A DNA stretch of 64,000 bases from Emiliania huxleyi CCMP1516. Its lineage: Eukaryota; Haptophyta; Isochrysidales; Noelaerhabdaceae. The notes beneath the pieces were generated by a model, which was given only the letters and a program-made list of their open reading frames with translations, ran no database searches and was not told the origin of the DNA. This document shows positions 32,002 to 43,428 of the stretch, piece by piece. Location: assembly GCF_000372725.1 (NCBI RefSeq), contig NW_005201392.1, forward strand, positions 976,251 through 1,040,250. Reading direction: 5' to 3'. Position 1 is the first letter of the stretch, and every line of letters begins with the position of its first letter. A program made the translations under genes and the position numbers.

Positions 32002-33033
32002 TCAACCCTTGTGAATCACAAATGTATGCACGCGGGGCAGCCTCGCCCGCAGTGATGCTGGCTGTGGGCAACCCATGCCAATGCAGCCGCGCACATCTAG
32101 GGCGACTAGCGAGGCTGCTCGGTGAGCAACGAGGGCATCGAGTGCGGCGGCGGTGAGCCCTCGGATGCCGTGGAGCGACAACACCTCGAGCGGGCAGCCG
32201 GCAGCAATGGCCGCGACGCCCACGTCTGTTACGCCAAGGCACCACGAGATCGATAGGGAGTGCAGCGCGGACGCGACCGCGCCGAGGGCGAGCAGGGGCG
32301 CGTCTGCCAGGTCGTTGAGGCCGGTGAAATCGAGCTGTGTGAGGCTGGCGCGAGCCGCGCGCGCCAAGCTCAGAATGGGCGCCTCGGAGAGCTGTCCATT
32401 GGCATAGAGCGTGACCGACACCAGCCTGGGGTTGCCCTGCATGATCGCAGCGGCAGCGATGTCGTCGAGGAGCGGCATGCGTGTCAGATCGAGCTCTGTG
32501 AGGCGTCGCAGCCGCGATGCGACCGACAGCATGCCCTCCGAGCCTATGCCGGTGCACCCCGACAGAGAGAGGCTCTGCAGCCGGCCACAGCGTGCGAGGT
32601 GTCGCGCCGAAGAGTCGGTCAGCCTCACTGCGGCGTAAAGTCGCAGCGATACGAGCGAAGCGCCGCAGGCACGAACGAGCGCCTCGACGCCGCCGTCGCC
32701 GAGGCTGCGGCAAGCATCAAGCGCAAGCGCAGTCAGCCCCGTCGGCAACAGGGCAAGGTGCGCATCGGTGAGCCTGTCGCAGAATGCTACCTCCAGGCGC
32801 CTGAGCTGCGCGTACCGACCACCCGCCTCCCCAAGGGCGTCTTCAAAAAATGCTTTGGGCTCCCGGTTGCCCGCGAGGTACAGGGCCGCGAGCGATGACC
32901 GCCGCGTGGCGGAGCTCAGCACAGCGGAGCAGGAAGCGAGCCGACCAAGGGTCTGCGCGGCGCAGCGAGCGTGCAACGCAACGAGCTCGAGGGCGCCGTC
33001 TCGCCGGCGAGCGTCCTCCTCAGGCGCTGGCAT
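32002..33033 (-). CDS. Leucine-rich repeat protein of the FBXL/AMN1 type
   Basis: This 343-residue protein from the ATG at 33033 (MPAPEEDARRRDGALEL) is made mostly of cysteine-containing leucine-rich repeats, such as LRRLEVAFCDRLTDAHLALL, LQSLSLSGCTGIGSEGML and ALHSLSISWCLGVTDVGVAA. These form the horseshoe of F-box LRR proteins and the mitotic-exit protein AMN1. The N-terminal 70 residues (LVALHARCAAQTLGRLASCS and onward) are helical and could be a diverged F-box, but I cannot confirm that. With an F-box it would be an SCF ubiquitin ligase substrate receptor; without one, a general binding scaffold. Single exon. Confidence 0.75.
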   Translation of the reverse strand: MPAPEEDARRRDGALELVALHARCAAQTLGRLASCSAVLSSATRRSSLAALYLAGNREPKAFFEDALGEAGGRYAQLRRLEVAFCDRLTDAHLALLPTGLTALALDACRSLGDGGVEALVRACGASLVSLRLYAAVRLTDSSARHLARCGRLQSLSLSGCTGIGSEGMLSVASRLRRLTELDLTRMPLLDDIAAAAIMQGNPRLVSVTLYANGQLSEAPILSLARAARASLTQLDFTGLNDLADAPLLALGAVASALHSLSISWCLGVTDVGVAAIAAGCPLEVLSLHGIRGLTAAALDALVAHRAASLVALDVRGCIGMGCPQPASLRARLPRVHTFVIHKG

Positions 33034-33085
33034 GTCAATACATTTTGCAAGGCGCGGGCTCCGGGCGAGGTACTCCCACCCACCC

Positions 33086-33919
33086 GGTGAACCTTCTTTT
33101 CTACCAGGCTAGGATTGAGAGCAGCCTCGCTCTCAATCCTAGAAGTCGAAGGATTGTGAGCAGCACTCCTCGCAATCGTAGCATCTCTGTGCGATTGTGA
33201 GCGCCTACGCTCGCAATCCTACATCTTCTAGGACTAAGAGCAGCTCCGCTCCCAAGCAAGATGACTGGTGACGCCTACGACTACTACCAGCGCGCTCGCA
33301 ATCCGAGCAAAGTCTAGGATTGCGAGCAGCACTGCTCACAATCCTAGCAACATGCCTCCGATTGCGAGCAGAAGCGCTCGCAATCCTAGAACTTTCGCCG
33401 ATTGCGAGCGACACCGCCCACAGTCCTACGACTTCTAGGATTGCGAGCGGGTCCCCTCGCAATCGGTGCGACACTGTTGGATTGTGAGGAGACCCCCCCG
33501 GCGCGCTCACTCACAAGCGCTCGCGGCTGGAGCGATTGGGAGCGCCCCCTGTGCGACTGCTAGCAATCCTTGGATCTTTGGTCTGATTGTGAGCACCGCC
33601 GCTCATAGTCCTACAAGATGTAGGATTGCGAGCGCTACTGCTCGCAATCGGAGCCATGTTGCTAGAATTGTGAGCAGTGCTGCTCGCAAGCCTAGACTTT
33701 GCTCGGATTGCGAGCGCGCTGGTAGTAGTCGTAGGCGTCACCAGTCACCTTGGGAGCGGAGCTGCTCTTAGTCCTAGAAGATGTAGGATTGCGAGCGTAG
33801 GCGCTCACAATCGCACAGAGATGCTACGATTGCGAGGAGTGCTGCTCACAATCCTTCGACTTCTAGGATTGAGAGCGAGGCTGCTCTCAATCCTAGCCTA
33901 GTACAAAAGAAGGTTCACC
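33086..33919. mobile_element. Foldback-type element with long nested inverted repeats
   Basis: The termini are GGTGAACCTTCTTTT (33086) and its complement ending at 33919. About 330 bases on each side are inverted copies of each other, apart from scattered changes. Within each arm there are many smaller palindromes of the form AGGATTGCGAGC...GCTCGCAATCCTA, about 60 to 70 bases apart. The central spacer is roughly 33430-33580 and encodes nothing recognisable. The structure fits a foldback or MITE-like non-autonomous element. Confidence 0.82.
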
Positions 33920-34620
33920 CCCACACGCCTCTCGGTTTTAGTCCCCGAATATGACCCGAGTTGCACGAGGCCGAGCCCTGCGCAATGCGTTCCCCCCGGT
34001 CTTGATAAGGTTCCCCATGCCAGTTTCGGGGCGTAAACCCTGCCCGGCCCCTAGAGCGCCCCAGGTAAGGCCCAGGTGTGGCCTAGGCCCTAGGGCATCA
34101 GAAGGGACCAAGAGGAGTCCAGTCTGAGCCATACAGCCCATGCATGTCTTTGCCCCCGAAGGTCGCGTTCAAAATGCCCGGAACGGACGTTACAGTGGTG
34201 TCCGGCCGGCGCGATCACGGACGGAGCTGTGACGCTCAGGGAAGCCTGATGAGGTACTGGTTTCTTTGCCCAGGGCTGTCCTTCCCCCCAGGCTGGATCA
34301 GCTGAGCAAGAGGTTTGGGGCGGGGAGAATCCGCCCCGGTCAGATCTTCAGATATTTGGATGACCGAAATCACCCCGTTTTTGCCCATTTTCGGTCATCC
34401 GTCAAAATATCTGAAGATCCCAATATAGGATGGCACAAAGTTACTCTTACTTGACGCCTCTGAAGGGGATGGCTCACTCTCACATGCAGGCGTACACGCC
34501 ATACACACACATCAACTCTCACGAACGTTACTGTACAGCATGAATGAGTGTCATCACGTAACATGCACATGCACGACACAAGATTGACGTAAATGCCAAG
34601 TAGACACACCAGCTGGCCCA
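33920..34620. other. Intergenic region with a perfect-loop hairpin
   Basis: No gene is supported. A strong inverted repeat has arms 34343-34369 and 34389-34419 (core GATCTTCAGATATTTGGATG), with a 19-base loop and a four-base bulge (gtca) in the right arm. It lies about 200 bases downstream of the receptor gene's stop codon. Confidence 0.6.
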
Positions 34621-37600
34621 TCACACCTTTTCCGAACCCTCCCCTTCTGTGGAAGTGGAAGGCGATCCCGCGGCGCCATCTATCGCCCGGCACAACGGAC
34701 ATGCATTGGAGCTCGTGCTCGATCGCGCCTGCGTGATCATGCAGCGGGCATGGAAACGGTGACCGCAAGATAAGGTGTAGCACGCCAGGTTGCCCGTCGC
34801 TGTCGCGACTAGCGGGTCAAGGCAAATGGCACAAGCTTCAGCCGCGTCTGATGGCGAGCTGAGGGCCCTGACGATCAATATGTCGGGGCGTCCCTGCGCC
34901 TGCACTGCAGCTGCTTCCGGGGCAATAGGGACGGCCGATACAGCCTGCACGATCGCACTCTGCAAGTGTTGCGTCCCGGCCGGCGTGGCCGCGTCGATGC
35001 ACAGCCTGGGTTTGCGTTCCAGCAAGCCGCGTCGACTGACGGCCGTGCCAGCAGCAACTGCGGAGGAGATCGTCGTGACAGCAGGTGGGGGCTGCTCGAG
35101 CAACGGTGGGGTAGGCCAAACGCGAAGCGCTCGGTCGCCGCCACCCGTTGCAACGTGGTCTCCATTGGGCGAATATGCAACCGCGCGAAGGACTCCACTG
35201 TGTGCGTCTGTCCTCTCGAGGACGGGCGACGACAAGTCGGAGGCGGCGTCCCACACGCGGAGCGCCCCGTCGCCGCCGACCGTAGCGAGGCGGCTCCCGT
35301 CGGGCGAGTAGGCGACCGAGTAGATGCCGCTGGTGGTGGCTCTCTCCATGAGGGGCGACGACAAGTCAGAGGCGGCGTCCCACACGCGCAGCGCCCTGTC
35401 GGTGCCGCCCGTGGCGATGCGGGTGCCGTCGGGCGAGAAGGCGACTGCGCGGACTCGGGCGCCGTGCGCATCCGCTCTCTCCATGAGGGGCGACGCCAGG
35501 TCTAAGGAGGCGGCGTCCCACACGCGCAGCGCCCTGTCGTCGCCGACTGTGGCGAGGCGACAACCGTCGACGGAGAAGGAAACTGAGTAGATGGCGCTCG
35601 TGTGCGCGTCCACTCCTACCACGAGGGGCGATGCCAGGTCCGAGGCGTCCCACACGCGCAGCGCCCCGTCGTCGCCGACCGTGGCGATGCGGCTGCCGTC
35701 GGGCGAGTATGCGACCGAGTAGATGGCGCTGCTGTGTGCGTTCGGCTTCTCCAGAGGCGGCGAGGACAGGTCCGAGGCGTCCCACACGCGCAGCGCCCCG
35801 TCGCTGCCGCCGGTGGCAATGCGGGTGCCGTCGGGCAAGAACACGACGGAGAAGATGTCGCCCCTGTGAGCCGTGGCTTGTTGAATGCTAGGCGACGACA
35901 GGTCTGAGGAGGCGTCCCATACACGCAAAGCGCTGTCGCTGCCGACTGTTGCGACGCGGCTGCCGTCGGGCGAGTACGCGACCGAGAAGACGCTGCCCTG
36001 CCGCCTTCTTGCAGCAGCAAGGACCAGGGAGCAGCAGCAGAGGCAGGTCGACATACAGATGCCAAGTATTAGAGGCAGCCGCAAGTTGTCACTGCCAGTG
36101 TCGACGAGAGGGAGCGCACTTCGCTCCAACGGGAGGTACGGGGGTGGGATCAGCGGCGGAGGCGCCGGCGCCGGTATGATGCCCTGGCAGAAGAGCAGCC
36201 CGTCCGGAGCAGTCAACGGAATGAGCTGCCCCGACTCGTCGGGCCTCTGGCAGTAGTCGTGCTCGTAGAAGATGTCGGTGATGAAGCCCCGGTCCGCGCA
36301 GAACTTGACGTGCATGAAGTCGCGGTTCTGCTCCTCTCTCGACAGCCCCAGGCACGCTCTCTCGTACACCGCCTGCGCCCCCGGATCGGGCGGCAGGAGC
36401 AGCGCCTGCACCTCGGGCGGCTGACGGGCGTAGTAGTCGCACATGTCGATCGGCGCCAGCCACACCGGCCGGAAGTCGGGGTCTTCGCAGCCGCACTCGC
36501 CGTCTCGCGTCGCCGGCCGCCGCACTGGCCACGAGCTGTTTGGCTGGCTTATGGCGGCGTAGAAGGTGTTGACGGTGTCGAGCGCAGTGGAGGAGGAGTT
36601 GGCCAGCGCGTCGTAGTCGAAGAAGATGTTGCAGGGGCAGTCCACCTCCTCGTTGCTCTGCGTGGGCCCAACAGGCCCGATGTCGGTGCCGCACATCATG
36701 GCGCCGTCGCGGGCAAGGCGTGGGTAGAGCGTGAAGTTGTTCGCCGCCTCGGGCACGCAGTACTCCTTGCTGAGGTAGTAGTTGTAGCGCACAAAGGCGG
36801 GCGTCGCGCACAGCCGGACGTGATGGTAGTACTCATTGACCTGCTCGCCCGGCGCAAAGGCGGAGCAGGTGCGATTATACGACTCCTGCAGCTGCCCCGA
36901 CGTGAAGAGCACGTCTCGCTGCGTCGCGTTGAGGGTGTCGAACCAGAAGCACAGGTCGAGGGCGGCCAGCCAGACGGGGCGGTCCTCGGCGCTCTCGCAC
37001 GCGCAGCCCCACTTCGGGTCGTACACGGGGAGGCTGAGCGGCCAGGCGTCGTTGGTCTGGAGGACGAAGAAGAGCGCGTTGGTGTCGTTGAGGAAGGAGG
37101 GGGAGTTCGCTGTGCCGCCATCCAGGTCGTAGTAGGGCGAGCATGAGCAGGGCGGCGAGGGCGAAGGAGGCGAGGACGGTGGAGGCGAGGGCGGCGGCGG
37201 CGAGGGTGGAGGCGGCGAGGGCGGAGGAGGCGAGGGCGGCGGCGGCGAGGGCGGAGGCGGCGAGGGCGGCGGAGGCGAGGGCGGTCGATGCGAGGGCGGA
37301 GGAGGCGAGGGCGGTGGAGGCGAGGGCGGTGGAGGCGAGGGCGGAGGCGGCGAGGGCGGAGGAAGCGAGGGCGGAGGCGGCGAGGGCGGAGGCGGCGAGG
37401 GCGGAGGTGGAGAGGACGGAGGTGGACTTGGTGGCGGCGCTGAAGGAGGCGGCGGCGATGGAGGCGGCGGGCTCGGCGGGGGCCTTGGCGGCACCGGGCT
37501 GGAAGGTGGCGGCGAGGGAGGCGGCGGCGAGGGTGGGGAAGGCGAGGGCGGCGGCGACCCTGGTGGTGGTGGCAAAGGCGGAGGCGGTGAGGGCGGAGGC

Positions 37601-40600
37601 GGGCTTAGTGGCGGCGATGAAGGAGGCGGTGGCGATGGAGACGGCGGGCTGGGTGGGAGACGAGGCGGCGACGGGTTGGGCGGTGGTGGCGAGGGTGGCG
37701 GTGGCGAGGGCGGTGGCACTGGAGGCGGTGGTGAGGGCGGTGGCAATGGGGGTGGTGGGGAAAGGAGTGGGGGCGACGGCAAAGGTGGCTCTGTAGAGGG
37801 AAGCGGCAGAGATGGCGGCGGTGGAAAGGGCGGAGGCGGCGAGGGCGGCAGCAACGTCGACAGTGGGGTCAGCGGTGATAGTGACGGTTGAGGTGGTGGA
37901 TGGGACGGAGGGGGTAGGCAGCCCCTCACAAAGGTTCCAGAGCAGCTAGCTTCCCCTGGTGCCAGACCCCAGCAAAGCTTGAACTTCCCAGCTTTAGACG
38001 TCGTCTTGAAGTACGATGAGCAGGAGGAAGGGTCTGCGGAGCCACAGCCGCCGCTTGAGAGCTCAACGCGCCCGTTCACGTCGCCGCAGTCGAGCGGAGG
38101 AGGCGACGGCAGCGGTGGCGAGGGCGGAGGCGGCGAGGGTTGCGGAGCCGCAGGCGGCGGCGGCGGTTGCTGCGGCGAGGTCATCGGCGCATTTGGCGGG
38201 AAGGAGGGCGGAGGTGGCGACGGCGGAGGTGGCTTGGGCGTCGGTGGCAAAGGCGGAGGAGACGATGGAGGGGGCGGGCTTGGTGGCGGAGGAGTGGGGG
38301 GCGGCGAAGATGGCGGTGGCTGCCATGGTGGAGGAGGGGAGTGAGGTGGAGACGAGGGTGGCGAGGGCGGCGGCGGAGATGGCGGCGGCGGCATCGGCGG
38401 CGGTGACGAGGGTGGTGGCGGTGATGGCGGCGGAGGGGACGGCGGGGGCTGGGTAGGCGGCGGCGACAAAGGCGGGGGCGACGGTGGAGGGGGCGAGGGT
38501 GGCGGCGGTGACGGTGGCGGTGGCGAGGGTGGGGGCGGCGACGGCTGAGGTGGCGACGGCGGTGGCTGGGTGGGAGGCGGTGAAAAGGGCGGCAGCGGAC
38601 TCGACGGTGCTGGAGAGGGAGGCGGCGGCGATGGAGGCGGCGGCGACGGCGGCGGCGACGCTGGCGGAGGCGACGGCGGCGGGGGCGACGGCGGCGGTGG
38701 CGACGGCGGAGGCGACGGCGGCGGGGGCGACGGCGGAGGCGGCGACGGCGGCGGTGGCAGAGGCGGCGGCGACGACGGTGGCGGTGGCAGCGGTGGCAGA
38801 GGCGTGGGCGAAGGCGGCGCGGGTGGCGGCGACGGTGGCGGAGGGGGCACTTTGGGATCGAACTCTGGTATGAACGGAGGAGCACTGGGCGGCGGGGGAC
38901 TGGGTGGCGGTGGCGCGGAAGGCGGCGGCGGCGATGGCGGCGGCGGCGATGGCTGTGGCGGCGATGTCGGGGGAGGAAAAGGTGGCAATGACGGTGGCGG
39001 CGATGGCGGAGGTGGCGAGGGCGGCGACGACGGCGGCGGCGACGGTAGCGGCGGTGTTGGGGGCGGTGGCGACAGTGGCAGCGCTGGTGGCGGCAACGAG
39101 GGCGGTGGCGGCGAGGACGGTGGCGGCGACGGCGGCGGTGGCGAGGGGACAGGCGGCGACGGCAGCGGTGGCGAGGGCGGAGGCGGCGAGGGTTGCGGAG
39201 CCGCAGGCGGCGGCGGCGGTTGCTGCGGCGAGGTCATCGGCGCATTTGGCGGGAAGGAGGGCGGAGGTGGCGACGGCGGAGGTGGCTTGGGCGTCGGTGG
39301 CAAAGGCGGAGGAGACGATGGAGGGGGCGGGCTTGGTGGCGGAGGAGTGGGGGGCGGCGAAGATGGCGGTGGCTGCCATGGTGGAGGAGGGGAGTGAGGT
39401 GGAGACGAGGGTGGCGAGGGCGGCGGCGGAGATGGCGGCGGCGGCATCGGCGGCGACGAGGGAGGAGGCGGTGAGGGCGGCGGGGGCGACGGAGGAGGCG
39501 GCGAAGGAGGGGGCGGAGAGGGCGGCGGCGGAGAGGGCGGCGGCGGAGACGGAGGAGGCGGCGAGAAGGGAGGCGATGGAGGTAGTGGAGGTGACGACGG
39601 GGGCGGCGGCGGCGGCGGCATCGGCTGGCCCGTCGCGCAGTAGTTCTGATAGGTTGTGCCGGTCTTGGTCAGCTGGTACATGTAGGTCATCGTCGCTCCC
39701 TGGTCGTACGAGCACGTGCAGGTGGGCACGTCCTCGGGCGATAAGCTGACGCTGTTGTAGCAATTGGCGACGCCGTTCTTGATACAGGAAGCGCCGCAGT
39801 TCCGGTAGAAGCCGCAGAGCTGGGCGGTGGACGGCGCCTCCCCCATGACCGGCATCGGCGAGCTGTTCCACGTCCGCCAAGTGGCGCCGCAGTTGTAGGA
39901 GCTGGTTTCGAGGCCGTCGGAGGTCGCCATCATGCGACTCGGGTTGCCGCTGGAGTCCTCGAACCTGTACCACGTCGGGGTGCTGGAGACGTAGTAGTCC
40001 TGGGCAGACAAAGAGGTATAGGTGTGGAGACGGCGCGTGTCCTCGAGCACCGTCGAGTCGCTAAGCGACTGCGGGCAGTCCGCGTGGCAGTAGCCGTTGG
40101 GGGCGACCGGCGGCGGGGAGGGCGGCGGTGGCGACGGCGGCGGCGGCGACGGCGGCGGCGGAGACGGCGGCGGCGAGGGCGGAGGCGACGGTGGAGGCGG
40201 CGAGGGAGGGATGGAGGGCGGAAAGGGCGGCGGCGGCGGCGGCATCGGCTGGCCCGTCGCGCAGTAGTTCTGATAGGTTGTGCCGGTCTTGGTCAGCTGG
40301 TACATGTAGGTCATCGTCGCTCCCTGGTCGTACGAGCACGTGCAGGTGGGCACGTCCTCGGGCGATAAGCTGACGCTGTTGTAGCAATTGGCGACGCCGT
40401 TCTTGATACAGGAAGCGCCGCAGTTCCGGTAGAAGCCGCAGAGCTGGGCGGTGGACGGCGCCTCCCCCATGACCGGCATCGGCGAGCTGTTCCACGTCCG
40501 CCAAGTGGCGCCGCAGTTGTAGGAGCTGGTTTCGAGGCCGTCGGAGGTCGCCATCATGCGACTCGGGTTGCCGCTGGAGTCCTCGAACCTGTACCACGTC

Positions 40601-42670
40601 GGGGTGCTGGAGACGTAGTAGTCCTGGGCAGACAAAGAGGTATAGGTGTGGAGACGGCGCGTGTCCTCGAGCACCGTCGAGTCGCTCAGCGACTGCGGGC
40701 AGTCCGCGTGGCAGTACTGACTTGGCATGTAAGGCGGCGGGGAGGGTGGCGGCGGGGAGGGCGGCGGCGGGGAGGGCGGCGGCGGAGACGGCGGCGGCGA
40801 AGGCGGCGGCGAGGACGGCGGGGGCGATGGTGGAGGCGGTGACGGCGGCGGTGGAGACGGCGGTGGTGGCGACGGCGGAGGAGGCGATGGCGGTGGTGGC
40901 GACGGCGGTGGCGGCGACGGCGGCGGTGGTGATGGCGGGGGCTCTGGCGGCGGTGGCGACGGCGGAGGGGGCGAGGGTGGTGGAGGTGAGGGCGGCGGCG
41001 GCGATGGTGGCGGTGGCGCTGGCGGCGGTGAGGGCGGAGGCGGTGAGGGCGGAGGAGGGCTGGGGGGCGGAGGAGAGGGCGGTGGTGGCGAGGGCGGCGG
41101 CGGTGAGGGCGGCGGCGGCGAGGGCGGCGGTGGCGAGGGCGGCGGTGACGGTGGCGGGGGTAAGGGAGGAGGTGGCGTGGGTGGAGGTGGCGAGGGCGGC
41201 GGCGGTGACGGGGGTGGCGATGGCGGCGACTTGCACGGTATTTCAATGGCCGAGGCAGCGTCCAACTGAGGCAGCAAAGGGAGGAGACGGGTGAGACACA
41301 GGGAGTTGCGGGAGATTGGTCGAAATTATCACGGGCCTGCGTCCAGTGAGACCCTTGATCAAGCGAGACCTGCACCTGCACCTGCGCCGAATTGTCCTCT
41401 CCCGACCGGTCGGACGCCGCGCTCGACGAGCTGCATCGCACGACGGAGGTTGAGATCTGCTCTGCAGTCATCGAGCTCTGGCTGCCACCGTCGGTGAGGC
41501 GGCAGGCCAGATTGCCTACATGCGCACATGGCGGAGCGGTGAGCAGCACACCACACTGCAGATCGCGTCGTCTTGGCGCCTGTGCCTGTGTCCGCAAAGC
41601 CCGTCCCCACCGCCTCGACCGACACGACCTCGTGGCAAAACGAGTTGTGCAGGCAGAGGTAATGGACCTGGTGCATGCAGGCGGGCGATTTTGCAGTGAG
41701 AGGCGCGGGGCGCACAGGGGGCGCTCGAGCTTGCTCGCCTCGATGCAAGCCTCGTCGACGATGCTCGGAATGACCGCTTGCGCAGCGGCGACGTCAGCGA
41801 GCCCCACCCAGGCGTAGCTGCTGCTCGGCGTGGACGCCCACGCCGTCATCAGCGCCACGTCTGCGTCGCCAAAGCCGATTGTAACCAAGGTGATGCCCTG
41901 CGACTTGATGCTGTTAGCCTCGTCGGTGACGGTCGCGTCGGTGCCGCCCACCGTCTGCCTCCCGTCGGTGAGCAGAACGAGCACTGGGGGGGCGGTGGCA
42001 GCGCCCCGCGGAGCCGCTGTCGCGAGGTCCTTGGCAGCCGAGAGGCCGCAAGATATGCAGGTCGTGCCGTACGAGCCATCCCGCGCATTGATCGCAGCAA
42101 CGACGCTCGACGCGTCGTCGCTAATCGGGCTGACAACCTTTGCAGCGTTATCGATGTCGCACGCGGGTGTGGACGCGTTCACGCCGTTGCAGTAGAAGCC
42201 TGCAGAGGGTGGCAGAGGGTGGGCCCGTGAGCAGTGGGCGGAGTGGGCGAGCCGGTTCAGGGCATGAAGCTGTGTGTGGAGGCGGAGACGTGTGCCGCAC
42301 TCGAAGGCCCGTTGAAGGTCACGATGCCGACGCGAGCCCCCTGTGCGGACAGCGAGAGCTCCCCCACAAAGTCGAGCATCAGCTGCGTCAGATCGCCGTG
42401 GATGTCATTGACGCTCGCCGAGTTGTCCACCACGAGCACAAAGTCTTGCGCTGACTCGCAGGCGGTGGGTGCCGGCACGGCAGTGCACCCGACCGCTCGA
42501 GGCTCCACTGGCGGGAGCGGCAGCGACGGCGGTGGCGGGGAGGAAGGCGGCGAGGGCGGCTGAAAGGGAGGCGGCGGCGAAGGCGGCGGCGGCGAGGGCG
42601 GAGGCGGCCAGGGAGCCGCCACCGCTGCTGAAATTGACAGGAGGAGGAGCAAGCCTGTCGCCGGTAGCAT
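34621..42670 (-). CDS. Receptor-like protein: VWA, IPT, polyproline, two D8C, TM, WD40, RING
   Basis: This is a predicted 2,597-residue type I membrane protein. Exons are 42271-42670, 41712-42199, 41586-41667, 41337-41515 and 34621-41265, and they keep one frame. In order it has a signal peptide (MLPATGLLLLLSISAAVAAP), a proline block, and a von Willebrand A domain with MIDAS (LVVDNSASVND, LLTDGRQT). A short cysteine-rich part and an IPT/TIG-like domain follow (VGTGFADTGNLACRL). Next are long SPPPP stalks around two near-identical D8C domains (TWYRFEDSSGNPSRM, eight-cysteine type, as in uromodulin). After a cysteine-rich region comes a helix (LPLILGICMSTCLCCCSLVL), then seven WD40 repeats ending LRVWDA and a C3H2C3 RING (CAICLDP, CGHRFHARC, CPLC). 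Adhesion outside with ubiquitin ligation inside is inference from the domains. Confidence 0.8.
34640..34800 (-). other. RING-H2 domain of the receptor-like protein
   Basis: The encoded C-terminal segment has cysteine pairs CAIC and CPLC with LSCGHRFHARC between them. These are all eight zinc ligands in the C3-H2-C3 order of active E3 ligases. Confidence 0.85.
39619..40715 (-). repeat. Near-identical duplicated D8C exon segment
   Basis: The D8C-coding block occupies about 39619-40090 and again 40239-40712. I see almost no base differences, including at third codon positions. The proline-coding spacers differ. A second internal duplication in the same gene is the PPNAPMTSPQQPPPPP-containing block at about 38095-38420 and 39150-39470. 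Both point to recent duplication or gene conversion. Confidence 0.88.
42200..42270 (-). repeat. 71-base GC-AG intron with boundary duplication
   Basis: The intron starts GCTTCATG and the following exon starts GCTTCTAC. Removal joins the VWA domain strand to SFYCNGVNAS in frame. It is one of several introns in this window whose 5' end copies the start of the next exon. Confidence 0.65.
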
Positions 42671-43428
42671 GCCGGACGACGGCCGCCCGGCGCGCGGCGG
42701 ACGCCGCGTGCGAGCGGAGGCGGCCAAGATGGCAGATACTCGCGCGGCGGTCGACAAAAGGCGGCGCCCGCAACAGTTGGACTAACGGACGCGCGCACGT
42801 CTTGAGCACTTGAGCACTGCTGGATAGGGTCGGTTCCGCATGGTACGGGACCCCTCGATCGTCTCGCCCACCCTCACTGGTATGTTCATTGGGGGGGGTC
42901 ATAACGCACGTCTTGCGACGTACAAGTCCGCATGATTTTCGACCGACCGCAGCGAAACGCAGGGGCGGCTCCCCCCCGACCGAGCTGCGAAGAAACAACG
43001 GCGTCCACACCGGCCAGAAGCCCCCAAATTTTCTTCGGCGCTGCGCGCCGTTGCAGTCGAGTGTAGGTGCATGCACATGTGTACATGTGCATGTGTGTTG
43101 CAGCCCAGATAGCTATCGTGCCGCGGAATAGGTCCATCCATGTCCATGTGGTTAGAAAAAATGCTCGCCCGAAAGCGCCCGCCGGTGTGTGTGAGATACA
43201 GCGCTACAAGTTTGGACGCATCCGACACACGGGCAGGGTTTCGCGCTTAGCAGCTGGCCAACGGTGATGTGCACGCCGTCGCGTCGCCGACGGCTCGTGC
43301 TGCTGCGTATGATAGCAATCCAATTTTAGGGCATCTACAAGCCCGGGATGCGGATGGACATACCATCGCTGAATATATCAATATATTGAGCCCCCCTTAG
43401 CCAATCCAGGCCCTGGTCCCTCTAACTA
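42671..43428. other. Intergenic region
   Basis: This is upstream of the receptor gene start and should hold its promoter. No coding frame is convincing. AT-rich words (atatatcaatatattgag) appear at about 43371-43390, just outside the MITE. Confidence 0.45.

Noticed and set aside
36700-40400. Long plus-strand glycine/alanine-rich open frames opposite the receptor gene
   Set aside because: They are the complement of SPPPP-coding repeats, have no start context or domains, and disappear wherever the receptor sequence is not repetitive.
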